DNA of 64,000 nucleotides from positions 128,562-192,561 of the forward strand of contig MU404101.1 in assembly GCA_022695795.1 (NCBI GenBank), in the 5' to 3' direction. The translations under genes were made by a program, and so were the position numbers. This document shows, one piece after another, positions 33,342-45,056 of the stretch (positions within the stretch are counted from its first letter, which is position 1; the number at the start of each line of letters is the position of its first letter). The notes beneath the pieces are model-generated. The model saw only the letters and a list, made by a program, of their open reading frames with translations. It searched no databases and was not told the DNA's origin. This DNA is from Biscogniauxia marginata. Taxonomy: Eukaryota > Ascomycota > Sordariomycetes > Xylariales > Xylariaceae.

Positions 33342-36300
33342 TCAGTGTCCATTAAGTCCCTCGTGCCGAAACCAATGAGCGAGCATCTTGCGCACGATAT
33401 TCACCTCCGACAATTGAGGGCACGAACGCAAGGCGGCGCTGTCGCTGCAAGACTTCCCGACCTCGAACTTCAGATCCGATCCCGAGCCGTCGCCCACGGG
33501 GCCGCCATACGCACCCTCGTAGTAGTCCGCCAGCTTGAAGGCCGGCAGCTTGGCCTCGGCGGCGGGGCCCAGCTCGGCGGCACGCGCGCGCAGCCTCGCC
33601 AGCCAGTCCGCGAACTCGACCTCCTCGAAGTCCAGGCCCGCCGCGCGGAGCGCCGGCAGGAACTCACCGTTCCAGGAGAACGCGTGCGGGGGCACGATGT
33701 TGTAGAACGCGGCGACGCCGCCGGCCTTGGCAGTGGCGGCGGCGGCGAGCTTCTCGGCGAGCTTCTCGGCGAGCTGCAGGAAGGCGGCGGCGACCGTGTC
33801 CACGGGCATCCACTCGCACCGCCCCTCGTAGCCGTAGAGGCGCGGGAGGGCCTTGATATCGGTGGCGCTGCGGATAAGGAGCGGCACGTGCTCCTTGTCG
33901 TTCCAGATGCCGTTGACGCTGTCGGCGGAGATCTGCCCCACGCGCAGGACGCCGATGGCGCCTCCGCTCGCCGCGGCGGCGGCGGCGCAGATCCTCTCGC
34001 CGACGAGCTTTGAGCGCGCGTACCCCGTGGAGGCGGCGTATTCTAGAGACTCGAGCGGTGCTTCGGGAACGCTGGCTGGGGTTGGCATTTGGAAGGCGGT
34101 TGAGATGCTGCTTGCGAAAAGGACCCGGGCAGGGTTCTCGAACGGAACGCCGAAGGCAAGATCTAGGAGGTTGCGTAAGCCCGCGATTTGGGGAGTGAAG
34201 CTTGTAAGCGAAATGTTGAAGTTCACTGGCCAGGCAGCGTGGATGATTAGAGTGACTGAATCTCGGAGGATAGAATAGGTCTCAGGTGCCAGACCGAGGT
34301 TGGGAGCCCCCAAGTTGTCTGTCGTCAGGGCTGTCAACTTCTTAGTACGAGTCTTGTCCCTACCGGCGAGACTAAGCCCTCGAAGATTCATGGATTCAGA
34401 TATCCGTCCAAGGGCATCGTCACCTCGGACGAGGCAGACGATTTTCTCCACCTTGGGATCGTCTAGGAGTTGATTAAGTAAATGGGCTCCAAGCGCTCCA
34501 GTTGCTCCTGTCAAGACCTACCATATGTTGTTAGAAGGACTTATTCATGAGTATTTTTCTTTTCTTTAATTAACTTACCACGACATCCTTTTCTGGACTC
34601 GGCCGGTCTCCTTGCTTACGGGTCTCAAATTTCCCATACTCGGCAGTAAGCCTCTCCATCTTCGTTAGCTCGCTCTCGTCATTAGAGTGCCCATTCTCAA
34701 GCTTTGCGCCTGTGCGTATCGCGAAGAGTACGCCGGCAAGTTTTGCCACACTACCCGCATCATAGACGACATTGGTTGGAAGCAGATGTCCACCTAAGTC
34801 AAGGTCCCGTTGCAATAGTCGACGCACCTGCGCGGCCCGTAAACTATCAATCCCCGCAGAAAAGAAATCGGCCGTGAGGCTCGGCATCTCAACGCCTGCG
34901 TGCTCACGGACAACTTGTAAAATGAAATGTTCCAGCTCTCCGATGTCCAGTTTTAGGTGCTTTCCACCTTCTGCATCATGAAGTTCCCGGCTCTTATCAT
35001 AGAGTCCCTCGATAGCGCCTTCGAACTTAGAGTACGCAGCAGCGCGTATGATGCTGTTCTTGTCCGTTGTGGGGTACTCGATATCTGCTGCAATAGAGAC
35101 TATCATGTCAGGGGTGATGCGCGCGAATTCATCAATAATATTGTTTGTAGCCTCGACGATAGGCCAGATGGCCTGGAAGAACTCAGCCTCTGATAGCGAT
35201 GCTGCGGCTTCAGAGCGAAATACCACGAGGCCAGGCATAAGACGATCATTGCCGACCATCAAGGAATCGCGAACAAGTGGGCTCTCGCGAACTGCACCCT
35301 CCATAGATAGTGGGAGAATTTTCTCTCCACTAAGCAGAGTTATTCTGTCGTCGTGTCGTGCTATATACTTCCAGGCATTTTCAATAGTCGGGTGAGGCGT
35401 GAAAAGATCGCGCGAATGGAAAGATCCAGGAGGGTCGTCCGAGTTGCTAGTCACAGCCATAAGTGCTGGGTGCGACTTTAGATACACAGACTCATAGATA
35501 CCTTCATCCAGCTTCTTGAAAAACATGTGGGAGCGTAGGCTAGCGTACGGCCGTACGTACACCCACGAGTCATCACCGGGCTCACGGTATATCGAGTCGC
35601 CTATGTGACCAACCTCACTTCTGAGAATCAAGTCAGCTTTAGGTATCAGTTTAATGCTATTCGGGATACGAACAAGCCAAATATCACACCAAAATTCACG
35701 CCCTGATGGACCAAGCGATCACCTAGTTCATCAGGGGTTCGTGCCCCGGCGGACGTTACAAATTTGCACCTTCTGAGTACCTCGATCCCATCCTCTCTTT
35801 CCGCCATCAACTTGAGCGCGTATGGAACAGTATGACATATTTCAGGTTGGACCGCTTTCAGCGCAGAGACGAGATGATCTGCCGTCAGAGGTAGATGTGC
35901 ATTAAATAGGTGAGCCGTCTTGCGCATGTACATTGCTTGTGTAGAGGTGAACAACCCATGCAAATGATACCAAGGTAGTGCATTGAAGGCCTTGCAACCG
36001 GTTCCTGAAAATAAGTTGTTTAATACACTGCGATGGGATAGTGCTAGTGGTTTTGGAAGACCGGTTGAGCCAGAGGAGTGGGCTAGAAGGGCCAGCTGAG
36101 TGTGCTCTGTCTCTTTGTCGGTAATATGTCGTACAAACGGTTCCATGGAGTTACCGGGCCTATCAAACTCCTCCCTTGCCAGCATTGGTAGGAGCTTGAG
36201 GTCCCGGTGCGCCGCTGTGATTCCAGCTATGGTGGAATTGATGCGAGCTGTTGACCCGTGTAGCACGGTATCACATTCTGTTCGCTTCAGTAGAGAAAGA

Positions 36301-36656
36301 CACGCTGGCTCACTAAGACGAATGGACATTGTCAATACCTTACAGCCAAGTCGGAACAGAGCGAAAAAGGTAACGATGAAGGACAAGTCGGAGGGTGCAA
36401 ATAATGCAACGATCTTATGAGAATTGACCTCGAGTCCCATCTTAACTAACACTCGACAGGCTTCATCCACCATACGGTCGAGGTCCTTACCAGTGAAGAA
36501 CTCATACTCTGAAGCGCTATCGTCGTACTTGGGATAACCTAGAATAGGGACTTGGACCTCATCCTTTGCCCGCTCGCGGATGAGATCGTCAATCATCCAT
36601 AACTTGCCAAATTTGCGAATGCGGTCTTCGACAACCTCGACGGATATGTTTGCCAT
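33342..36656 (-). CDS. NRPS-like carboxylate reductase (A-T-R)
   Basis: Three exons on the minus strand, 36656-35674, 35620-34579 and 34517-33342, give 1066 residues. The first intron (53 nt, donor GTTCGT, branch GCTGAC, acceptor CTCAG) restores an adenylation A5 motif FGLSEVG, so the gene is intact. The adenylation domain shows SSGSTGLPKP at 194-203 and the adenylation Lys in YPTTDKNSIIR at about 515. The carrier domain has FFSAGIDSLRAAQ with the phosphopantetheine Ser at about 587. The reductase domain starts VLTGATGALGAHLL (about 676) with catalytic YARSK at 841-845. Such enzymes activate a carboxylic acid, load it on the carrier and release it as aldehyde using NADPH. No condensation domain is present. 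The substrate cannot be read from the sequence; fungal relatives mostly reduce aryl acids. No polyketide synthase or tailoring oxidase lies in the window. Confidence 0.92.
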
Positions 36657-38425
36657 GGTAGTATATAGGTACAGGTATAAGAGAATGGCCTCACTATTAA
36701 TATTTACGAGGAAGGAAATTATTACCAAAGCCTTGGCAGGACGGTCTTGGGTTTACCTGGATGCGGAGTTATGAGCGATGGTACACAATATTTCGATGTG
36801 CAAGTTTCTGAGGACTCACTACTAATTTATGTATATACCACTATTTATTAGCACATACTGAAAAGCTTTGTTATCATCGAAGATGTGACGAAATACAAGT
36901 AGTTCGTGAAAGAGCGCTCGTCATAAAATTAGGCTATAGATTCGGAACTAACGGGTGTGAGATGGTTTGTCTCAAATCCAAAGAACTCACCTGGCGGCGT
37001 TAGGTGCTAACAATGTGGTGTTGTAGCACGTAGTATCCCTTATGGCAATATAGGACGACCTAGTGCGTTGGATACATGTTTGTAGTTTCAATATATGCAT
37101 GACCGTTGTCTTGGGATCAACTCTCCAATGGAGAGCTCGGAAGGCCACATAGGGATGAACCAACCCAATCTAATAGATGACAATATGGCCGTACCAATAC
37201 GTAGAGGGCTTGGAAGTTTCGGTCTAAAATGACATATCTTAGGTAGGTAAATCATTTGGTTATTCGTCTCGCTCCTTATCTCCAACAGCAAGGATCCTCT
37301 CTTTGTGCGACTCTCTCCATCATTAGTAGGTATGCATCGCTTGTTGATACTACCACATTCCATTCCATCTATCTTGAGTATACAGTTCGTGGGTTCTTGT
37401 GTATCTGCTAGTACCACCACGTCGTTTCTTTTACATACAATATCCATGTCATCCTAGCAGTTGATTCACCACTGTGGAGTGTGTAGTCTAGTCAAGCGTG
37501 TGGCGGCGCGGGACGAACGCACGCCCGAAGGATCCTTGATCCCTGAAAAGCTTAACGTTCACACGTAGACAGGGATAAGGGGGGAAGATCCTGACTAGCG
37601 ACGGGCAATCCCCCGGTTACATTGAAGCCCCACGATCCAAGGGGTAATGTCGGCTTTAATACTCACTGTACGTACCTACATATACCATAAGTAGCTACAT
37701 ACATGTAGGATTTAATCAATACTCAACGCCGATCTTTGTACACAAATCCTGAAATGCAACTCTGCAAAGTAGGTATTATTTAGCATTCCAAGTAAGTACC
37801 CAGAGTTTTCACGGCAGCACAAGCCAACGTAAGACGCTGTCGTACGGAATCCTTCTGAGCAACTGTTGTGCTAAGGCAGACATCCATCTATTGGATATCT
37901 GGGGACCAACAATTGCCGTAAGAAAGTTTCTACGTTACCATAAATTAAAGAATAAGGTAGGTATCTGATTTCGGTAAGCCTGGACGCCTCATTCGTCTAT
38001 CATATTAGGGTCAGCGTTGCATCAATCAGGGAAGACGATATGGTCTTCGGTTTCAAAGCCTCATCGGAAATCCTTCAGTACTGGGTCTTGAAGATCATAG
38101 GTTGAGCTCATCAAAGATTGGCTATGGGGGCAGAGTGCCGATCTGCCGACGAACATTTATTTGATACCTACCTAATTCTTTGACTCGGTGAGCCTGGTTT
38201 TGAGGTACCCCTCCTTGCTGACCACCTCCTGTTGTGAGTGCAGCCACTCTCTTTTTGATCATGCTGCCATTTGCCATGCTGGGATCGAAAACGCGGCCGG
38301 CCGTTTGGCATTCATGAAAACTTGATTTCAAGAGCAGGGAATAGTGCGCATATGCTCAAAGAATATAGATAAATTAAAAATTTAACAGTGTAAGCATACA
38401 ATTATAATATCGTGTATCTAAACCC
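36657..38425. other. intergenic region
   Basis: Upstream region of the NRPS-like gene and 3' flank of the rhodopsin-domain gene. A 119-codon minus-strand open frame (37088-37447) shows no splice context or familiar motif and is not claimed. Confidence 0.4.
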
Positions 38426-39746
38426 CTAATATTGATGGCCTGTGCCGAGTAGATTGACCTGGTTACGCGACGTGGAGATCTGAACAAAGCGGTTTGGGCT
38501 TCCTAGACGCTGTGTGGTCTGCTTGGGATCAACCGAGACGTCGATTTTTGTCTTGACCACGATGTCGGAAAGGCCAAAAGCCTGGATCTGGTCATCATCC
38601 TGGTCGTCTTTTCTAGTCTTGACCTTCGATAGAGCAACTGAGTCACTTGCACCTTGTGCGGTAAGTGCCTCCGTGCTCGAGTCCTGGTTTTCCGAATCTC
38701 GATTCCTGCTTTGCAATTTGACGTGTCCCGACCGGGCTGCTCCCTTGCCTGATATGTTATATTGCCTCTGCCTGCCGCTACTAGACCCGTAAGCATACAC
38801 TGAATTGCCGAGTCCGAACCACCTAAAGACCAGAGGACGTATTGCTGGTAGGTTTGCGCAAATGAAGCCTACTTCCACTTCGACCGTGCTCCAAAGCCCG
38901 CCGCCCACATTAGTGAAGGTGAAATCTTCCGGATCGATTTGTGTGACTGCGATGATGCGGAAAATGCTGGCAACGCAAACACTAGCAACTTGAACATTAG
39001 AACCCATCCATAACAACATCATAAAATATTGCAACAGTAACACTTACAAGGCACCAAGTAAGAATAGGAAACTCAACGACCATTTCTTGCTTCTGGATGC
39101 GTTCAACCGCCATACAACCGGTAGAGGTAGGGCAAGAACCGCAACGTCACCGACGACGTTAATTATCGCCGAGGCCAAGTAAAAGGCGTTCTGATCAATG
39201 CAGGTTCCTTTCACGGACTCGTCCCAAAACTTCTCCACAGGTGTGCATTGGAAGGTGAAGCTGAAGAAGTTCGATAGGAAAATCCCGACTGAAAAGGCTC
39301 CAACGGCCATTGCCGCTATGCGAAACCCACTGGTATGAAAGACTCTCCAGTAGAAGAGCAGAATCCCGACTTTGACGCTAAACACTCCGAGAGCCCATAT
39401 AAGCATGTAGACGTATAGACACTGCCAATGGAACTGTTAGTTTCGTGGGGTTTTGATCATGAGCATAGTCAGTCTCCCGTACCTTGGTGAATTGCAAGAC
39501 CGTAGCTGAATCCAAGTCAGATTGGTGGACCCCAGATCCGTATGCTAAACCGACAAAGTCCATGATACTTGCGGTAATACATATCGCCGTCACCCAGAAC
39601 ATCCAGTAGTCATCCCACCATAGCTTCGCATGCGTCACGAACCTGGCGTAGATACGCAACCCAAACGATAAAAGCGATAGGGCGAGACATGTTACAACGA
39701 CTCCAATGGTGAGTCGCTGGTTCTCGGCCTCCGCACCGATCGCCAT
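38426..39746 (-). CDS. fungal rhodopsin-domain (SAT4-type) integral membrane protein
   Basis: Three exons on the minus strand, 39746-39483, 39421-39048 and 38981-38426, join in phase to 397 residues. About seven membrane segments occupy the first 270 residues: LTIGVVVTCLALSLLSFG, FWVTAICITASIMDFVG, YVYMLIWALGVFSVKVGILL, then FRIAAMAVGAFSVGIFL and others. Family marks are WWDDYW, the Cys pair FQCTP and GTCIDQ, and GGLWSTVEVEVGFICANLPA. The cytoplasmic C-tail is about 130 residues and hydrophilic. These proteins lack the retinal Lys and are related to Pth11-like receptors; ligand and role are unknown. Start chosen at MAIGAEAENQ, directly before the first membrane segment. Confidence 0.9.
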
Positions 39747-42700
39747 GCTTGTTGAAGAGGTCCTGGAAGCCTCGTAGATACCGAGTCTCAATCGGTTTAG
39801 CCTTGAATCGGGCGAGATCCTAAATAAGTAAAGGAATAAACTTGGCTTCCAGAGACAAGAGATATGAACTATGCGACCTTTCCATCTTGGGAACAAGCCC
39901 AGTCCACCGGAGCGCGTTAGATTTTGTACTCGAGGTAGGATCTTTGAGCCTGGCGGAAATTCTGATACACCGTGATAGACAAGGTAATGTCGGCACCGAC
40001 CTCAAACCGGGGGAGCAATCCATGTTCCATTGCCGTACTCTCCCGCTTTACATGCGTGATGTACATAAACAGCCCCTAGGGATGATCGCATATTCATTTA
40101 CCAAGTTCGGAGAATAGCCCCATGGTAACTATGATTCGCCAGGTTTGTGCATCAAGCACCTTCTGCATATGTAACCCCAGCACAAAGCTATTGTGTATTG
40201 AACGAATCAACTCCCGATAGGTTGTTATAACCTGGTCTCTCTGCTACCCTTCTGTCAGAGAGCTGGACTAGGATCTTGAACAGCCAAACGCCTTGAATGC
40301 TCGGGATTTCCACTTATGTAAGTGATTATATTCAGTGCAGATCGAGAAACGCCCTAAGTGCGACTGTGACAGACTATATAGCTTATCGGTAGTCTCATCA
40401 AAAGTTCTCAGCATGGGCACCCCCTATCTCCCGGTCAGTAACTTGCAGGAGCAGCGTAGCAAGCATGGGCACCCGAGATGAGGGGATTAATGCTGGTGAA
40501 AAGCCTCCGATGGTAAATATACATCCCCTAGTCTCACAACAATTTGTACATACATACACGGGGTCGAGTCAGTGAAAAGAGCGGTGACTATTTTAACAAG
40601 TCCTACAATCTGTCTACCATAACGTTGTTGCGCGAACCTTTCCTTCGTGTATCACAGAATATGCCTTTCTATTAATATCAGCAGCTCGCATCTTTCTCCA
40701 AGACCAACAGTCAAGCAACAGTCGGCAGTGTTGGTAAGAGTTGCACTTATAACAGTGGTACTGATGCAGACTTCGTTTAACAGCTCCAGGACTACTACCC
40801 ATCGAGTGTGAAACCTGTCAGTACCGATTCCGCTGTCGTTGCAAACTTCGCTGTTGAATAAAACTTTGCACAAATTCATGATCTGTCGTATCTCACAACA
40901 TGTTGGTCACTGGACGCCTAGGATCCACTGTCAACATTGACGTGACCACTCAGAGCTTTTGTGGACTATGCAGTGCCCCCCGAGAGATAAGCATGAATAA
41001 GAAAAGCAACGCAGATGCATTCGACCCTGTCAGAAAACTCGATACGTATCAGTGTACCAAGGGGTCTCGGCGATAGGAGAAAACCGAGCACATATAGTTA
41101 GTTCAAGTGTAGTTGTCTCGATTGAGTCCTCTTTCTTCTAATATGCATTCCCTCTCAGTATGTGATGCACTATACCCGACTCCTTTCGCCTGTCGGAGTT
41201 AATACTTTGCTAAAAGATTTAGCATCGACGACGCCAGCCTACTTTGCAAATATAGGGGCCTGACAAAACCCCTCTGCTTTCACCACTTAGTTACTGTATA
41301 TATATAAAGTGGTAGTAGGTAATAGATGCAGCGCGGTTTGGATTATGTCGTGATGGCCTATGTGGAAATTGCGGCTTGTTCAACGATTGTGAAGACACGG
41401 CACAAATTCCTCTTTCTCCTCGGACATACATTTCATCATCCATCTCGGTTTAGTGGACCTGATCCTAGTAGTATTCGTAACTTCAGACAGCATCAGGTTT
41501 AGAGAAGCGAATCAAACAAAAGGGCACAGTTATTGCGAGTTGATTTGAGAAAGGGAGTATCAATTAAGTCTAGCCAGCACGAATAGTCATAGTTGAATAT
41601 GTCACCATTAAGTTATATAGGTCATTTATTGAAATCAGAGTAGTTATGTATGACGCAAAACAATTTTCTTGGATGAAAAGCAAAATTACAAGCTCCGAAC
41701 TCGGTATGCAAATGGACGGACAAATTCAAAAGCCCGAACGCAAATTGCAGGTTATTAGGAGAGTCGTTAAGTCTATACATACCTACCTCAGTTTATCAAG
41801 AATCCTAATAAAGTTATGACTAGGTATTGTCTTCTATTAAAGAATTCCAATAGAAGGAGTTATTTAGTGACTTAGTCTAGGAAATCCTAGGTCCATTATT
41901 ATGAACTATACTATAATAAAATAAGCGAAAAATTAGTTAAGTAGATGATAGCTAGAATTCTCTTAAGCTGTCGAGGTATTGTACATACTCGCACAGATTT
42001 CTGATGGTCGATCTATCGATAACGAAGATCTAACCCACCTGTCAAATCAGACAGATTCACAAGGGCTAAGAGGAGAAATTTTATAAAAAAGAAAAATTAA
42101 AGTATTACATTTCCGGTTATTTCCACATCCGAGAACTCGCAACCTATGTACGTATACGGAATACCTACCTAGTATGTGAACACTTAGGCCTGAGTCTAGC
42201 AATAAGGGTGATCCATGCTATACTGCGGTCCAAGGCTTAGGGGCTTTATGCACTTGTGTACCGTACGATTTCATGATGATAATGGCACTGTAGCGTGGGA
42301 ATATTGCGGCGTTGCGGAATACTTGGCACTGCTGAGAGCTGGGTGAGATCACGATCGAATTACCTACAGATTAGGTACTTTACGCGAAACACTTTGATGC
42401 AGCCCCACCAGCCCACTGCCTACGTGCGTACGTGCCCACATACATAAGAAACTTGAAATGCACGTCGAGCACATCAAAAGCTGGGGGCCAAGATCTCGGC
42501 ATCTAGTCGCAAGCCCGCCTCCCCACAGCCATTCCCGTGCTCTAAGGACTGGAACCCATCCCCGTGGGGATGAGGCTGTGATAGCTGTAGTACCATATAG
42601 GAGTAGCATTTCGAGAAGAGAGTACAGAAAGGGAGTTTGAGAAATAGAGACATATCTTATCCCTTAACCCCCTTCAAAATTCGACGATGCACTGATTGTA

Positions 42701-44224
42701 TCAAGTGTTGTTCGTGCTGAGTAACACATATGTCTAGGATTTGTATTCAAACATGTTGTGAACTCCGAGAATAATGGCTCTGGTATGAGGGATGACATGC
42801 TATGCCAGGATCTGTGCTGCCGTGAGCATTTCAAACCCTTAAGTATACACCAAGTCCACAACTTAATGGGCAAGTTATTGAAAAAGCGAGCGTATATGGC
42901 ATATATTGAGTGACTGCCAGCGACAAGATGTTTGGAGAGGAAAAGGTGTTTATTTATTAGAGAGAGAGAAAGGCTCTCCAAGCAGACAACCACATAGTAA
43001 GACAATATTCCTGACCAAGTATTTGCCAACTGCTTTATTTAGCCACGGAGACATTTGTCAATAGAATCCATCCAATCAAAAGTCCTGGCTTGGCTGCTGG
43101 CGAGATGAGACAGTAACAACCTCGCGACACACTTACAGCTGATTTTGACAAATACTAGTGGCGAACATATCTTCTACACATCTCACAGCCGCCCCGCGAA
43201 TACAAATTCTACAGGGTCGGGCTTACTGTTTGGAGACAGCGTCCTAGCTTCGTCGCGACGCTTGCCCATCTAACTTTCCGCCAAGATACAAAAACCTTGT
43301 GGCCAGCACGAAGAAAAGAGGAAGTCAGTTAGCAAGAAAGTTCAGTTGTGAGGCGTGCCAAGGTGCAAGCTGACTACTCGGCTGAAGCTATGTATTTGGA
43401 AAACTGGTTTGGTGCTTACCCAGCGGGCTGGGCAGCTAGACGGGGAGAGCTATAGATTCCCACTCCGGGGGCCCAGTAGCCAATAGCCGGGAGGCTCGGA
43501 CCGACATATACGGTACATATAACGGACTCTTGGCAGGGTCATACTTACGGATATTTTGACACATCCGTTACGCAGCATATGCTGGTGTCTGAGTGTTCTT
43601 CAGTCCCGATTTCTATCTTCGATTTCGCTTTCGAGAAAAACGTTGCATGAATCAACCGCTCTACACGTGGCTAAAAACGTGTTTGCATGCATGGCCCACA
43701 TCCACCCTCAGCTTCGACTATGAAGGTCTACTATCTAATGCTACCATTCATGGTCTTCTGTTACTAGGCATTAGTTATCATCTTCTATATTCCACATGGA
43801 TGGTGCCTGCCCAGACAATGAGGCTTGCCTGCCCAGACGTAATCAGTGAGACTCTAGACCTTTCGACCGGATTACTGTCCATCCTTTGATAAGATCCCTC
43901 GATTACTATGGAGATCCTGTAATTCAGTTCTTAGATATGAGTGTAGGTGGTATGATATCCAGCTTGGCCAATCAGATATAGGGCACTCAGGAGGTCTTGT
44001 CGATCTGTGATTAAATAGCAGAGTACCTACCCTTCCTCGGAACACTTCGATTCTTCTGCAACAACAACAACCCTTCTGCACCTCATCGACTCTAGTTGCT
44101 CAGTTTCTTCGCCATCGGCTGTAGCTCACTCGTCGGCATCTTCTATAGCTACCTCTACGTTGCTATTATAGAATTTCGACAGCTACAAGGGATATCTGTT
44201 TCACCTCACGCCTCGTCTCTAAAA
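39747..44224. other. 4.5-kb gene-poor divergent region
   Basis: AT-rich, with many TAG/TACC motifs. The frames at 42664-43029 and 43593-43889 have no supporting signals. No transposon ends or tRNA recognised. Confidence 0.4.
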
Positions 44225-45056
44225 ATGTCTTCGCAAGTCTTCACTACCGAAAGGGGGGACATCGAGAAGGGGTCCCAGCAGTCATCCATCTTGCCACCCA
44301 TGCCGTATGTGCCCACGAAACTAGCCTCGGCAAACCCCTTAGGGTTGCTGGCCTTCGCAACCAGTCTTTTCATGTTGTCCCTCTTCGAGCTCCGCCCTCG
44401 TGGAATCGAGACCAACAACATCGTCATTGCCAACATGATCTTCTTCGGCGGCATCAGCCAAGTTATCGCCGGAATCATTGACTTCGTTGCTGGCAACGCC
44501 GTACGTAGCTCCACCCGCTTATTACGTGGGACTTCGGAGACCTTGATATGAAAAACTGACCTTTCTGCTTTAGTTTGGTGCCACTGTCTTTAGCGCCTAC
44601 GGTGCCTTCAATCTTGCGTATTCTCTGATCTTCATCCCTGGAAGCGGTATCCTGGCTTCCTATGCCGACGCCGAGACCGGCGGTCTCAAGCCCGAGTTCC
44701 ACCAGGCCGTCGCGCTGTTCGTGTGGCAATGGTTCATCATCACCGTCATATTCACTATTGGTGCGGTCCGAGCGAACTACGTCCTGCTCAGCGTCCTCAG
44801 TTTGGCGGACGTTACCCTCATCCTCATCGCTACTGGTAACATGACGGGTAACGAGAACCTCCTCAGGGCTTCTGCCGGCTTCGGTTTTGCCTCTTCGGTT
44901 CTAGCTTGTGAGTTCCCAGCCAGACCCCCCATATCGATACACTATTTTTAGGAGTTTTGTTACTGATTACATGAAGACTATGCTGCGGCTGCCTATCTAT
45001 ACGTCGATGGCACTACACCTTTCACCCTGCCGCTTTTCCCGATCAAGAAGGACTAG
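44225..45056 (+). CDS. Gpr1/Fun34/YaaH (ATO) family transporter
   Basis: Three exons, 44225-44500, 44574-44907 and 44977-45056, join in phase to 229 residues. The family transports acetate or exports ammonium at the plasma membrane. The signature ANPLGLLAFATSLF opens the first of six membrane segments. The rest are NNIVIANMIFFGGISQVIAG, FGATVFSAYGAFNLAYSLIF, LFVWQWFIITVIFTIGAV, LLSVLSLADVTLILIATG and a final FASSVLAYYAAAAYLYVDG. The C-tail is short (LPLFPIKKD). Start at MSSQVFTTERGD, after a long open leader. Acetate versus ammonium specificity cannot be decided from this. Confidence 0.92.

Noticed and set aside
35646..35673. Apparent inactivating stop in the NRPS-like gene
   Set aside because: A 53-nt intron with a good branch point removes it and rebuilds the A5 motif.
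37088..37447. 119-codon minus-strand frame
   Set aside because: Frames of this length arise by chance several times in a window this size. No splice signals, family motif or good codon pattern.
42664..43029. 121-codon minus-strand frame
   Set aside because: Same reason: no supporting signals; probably chance.
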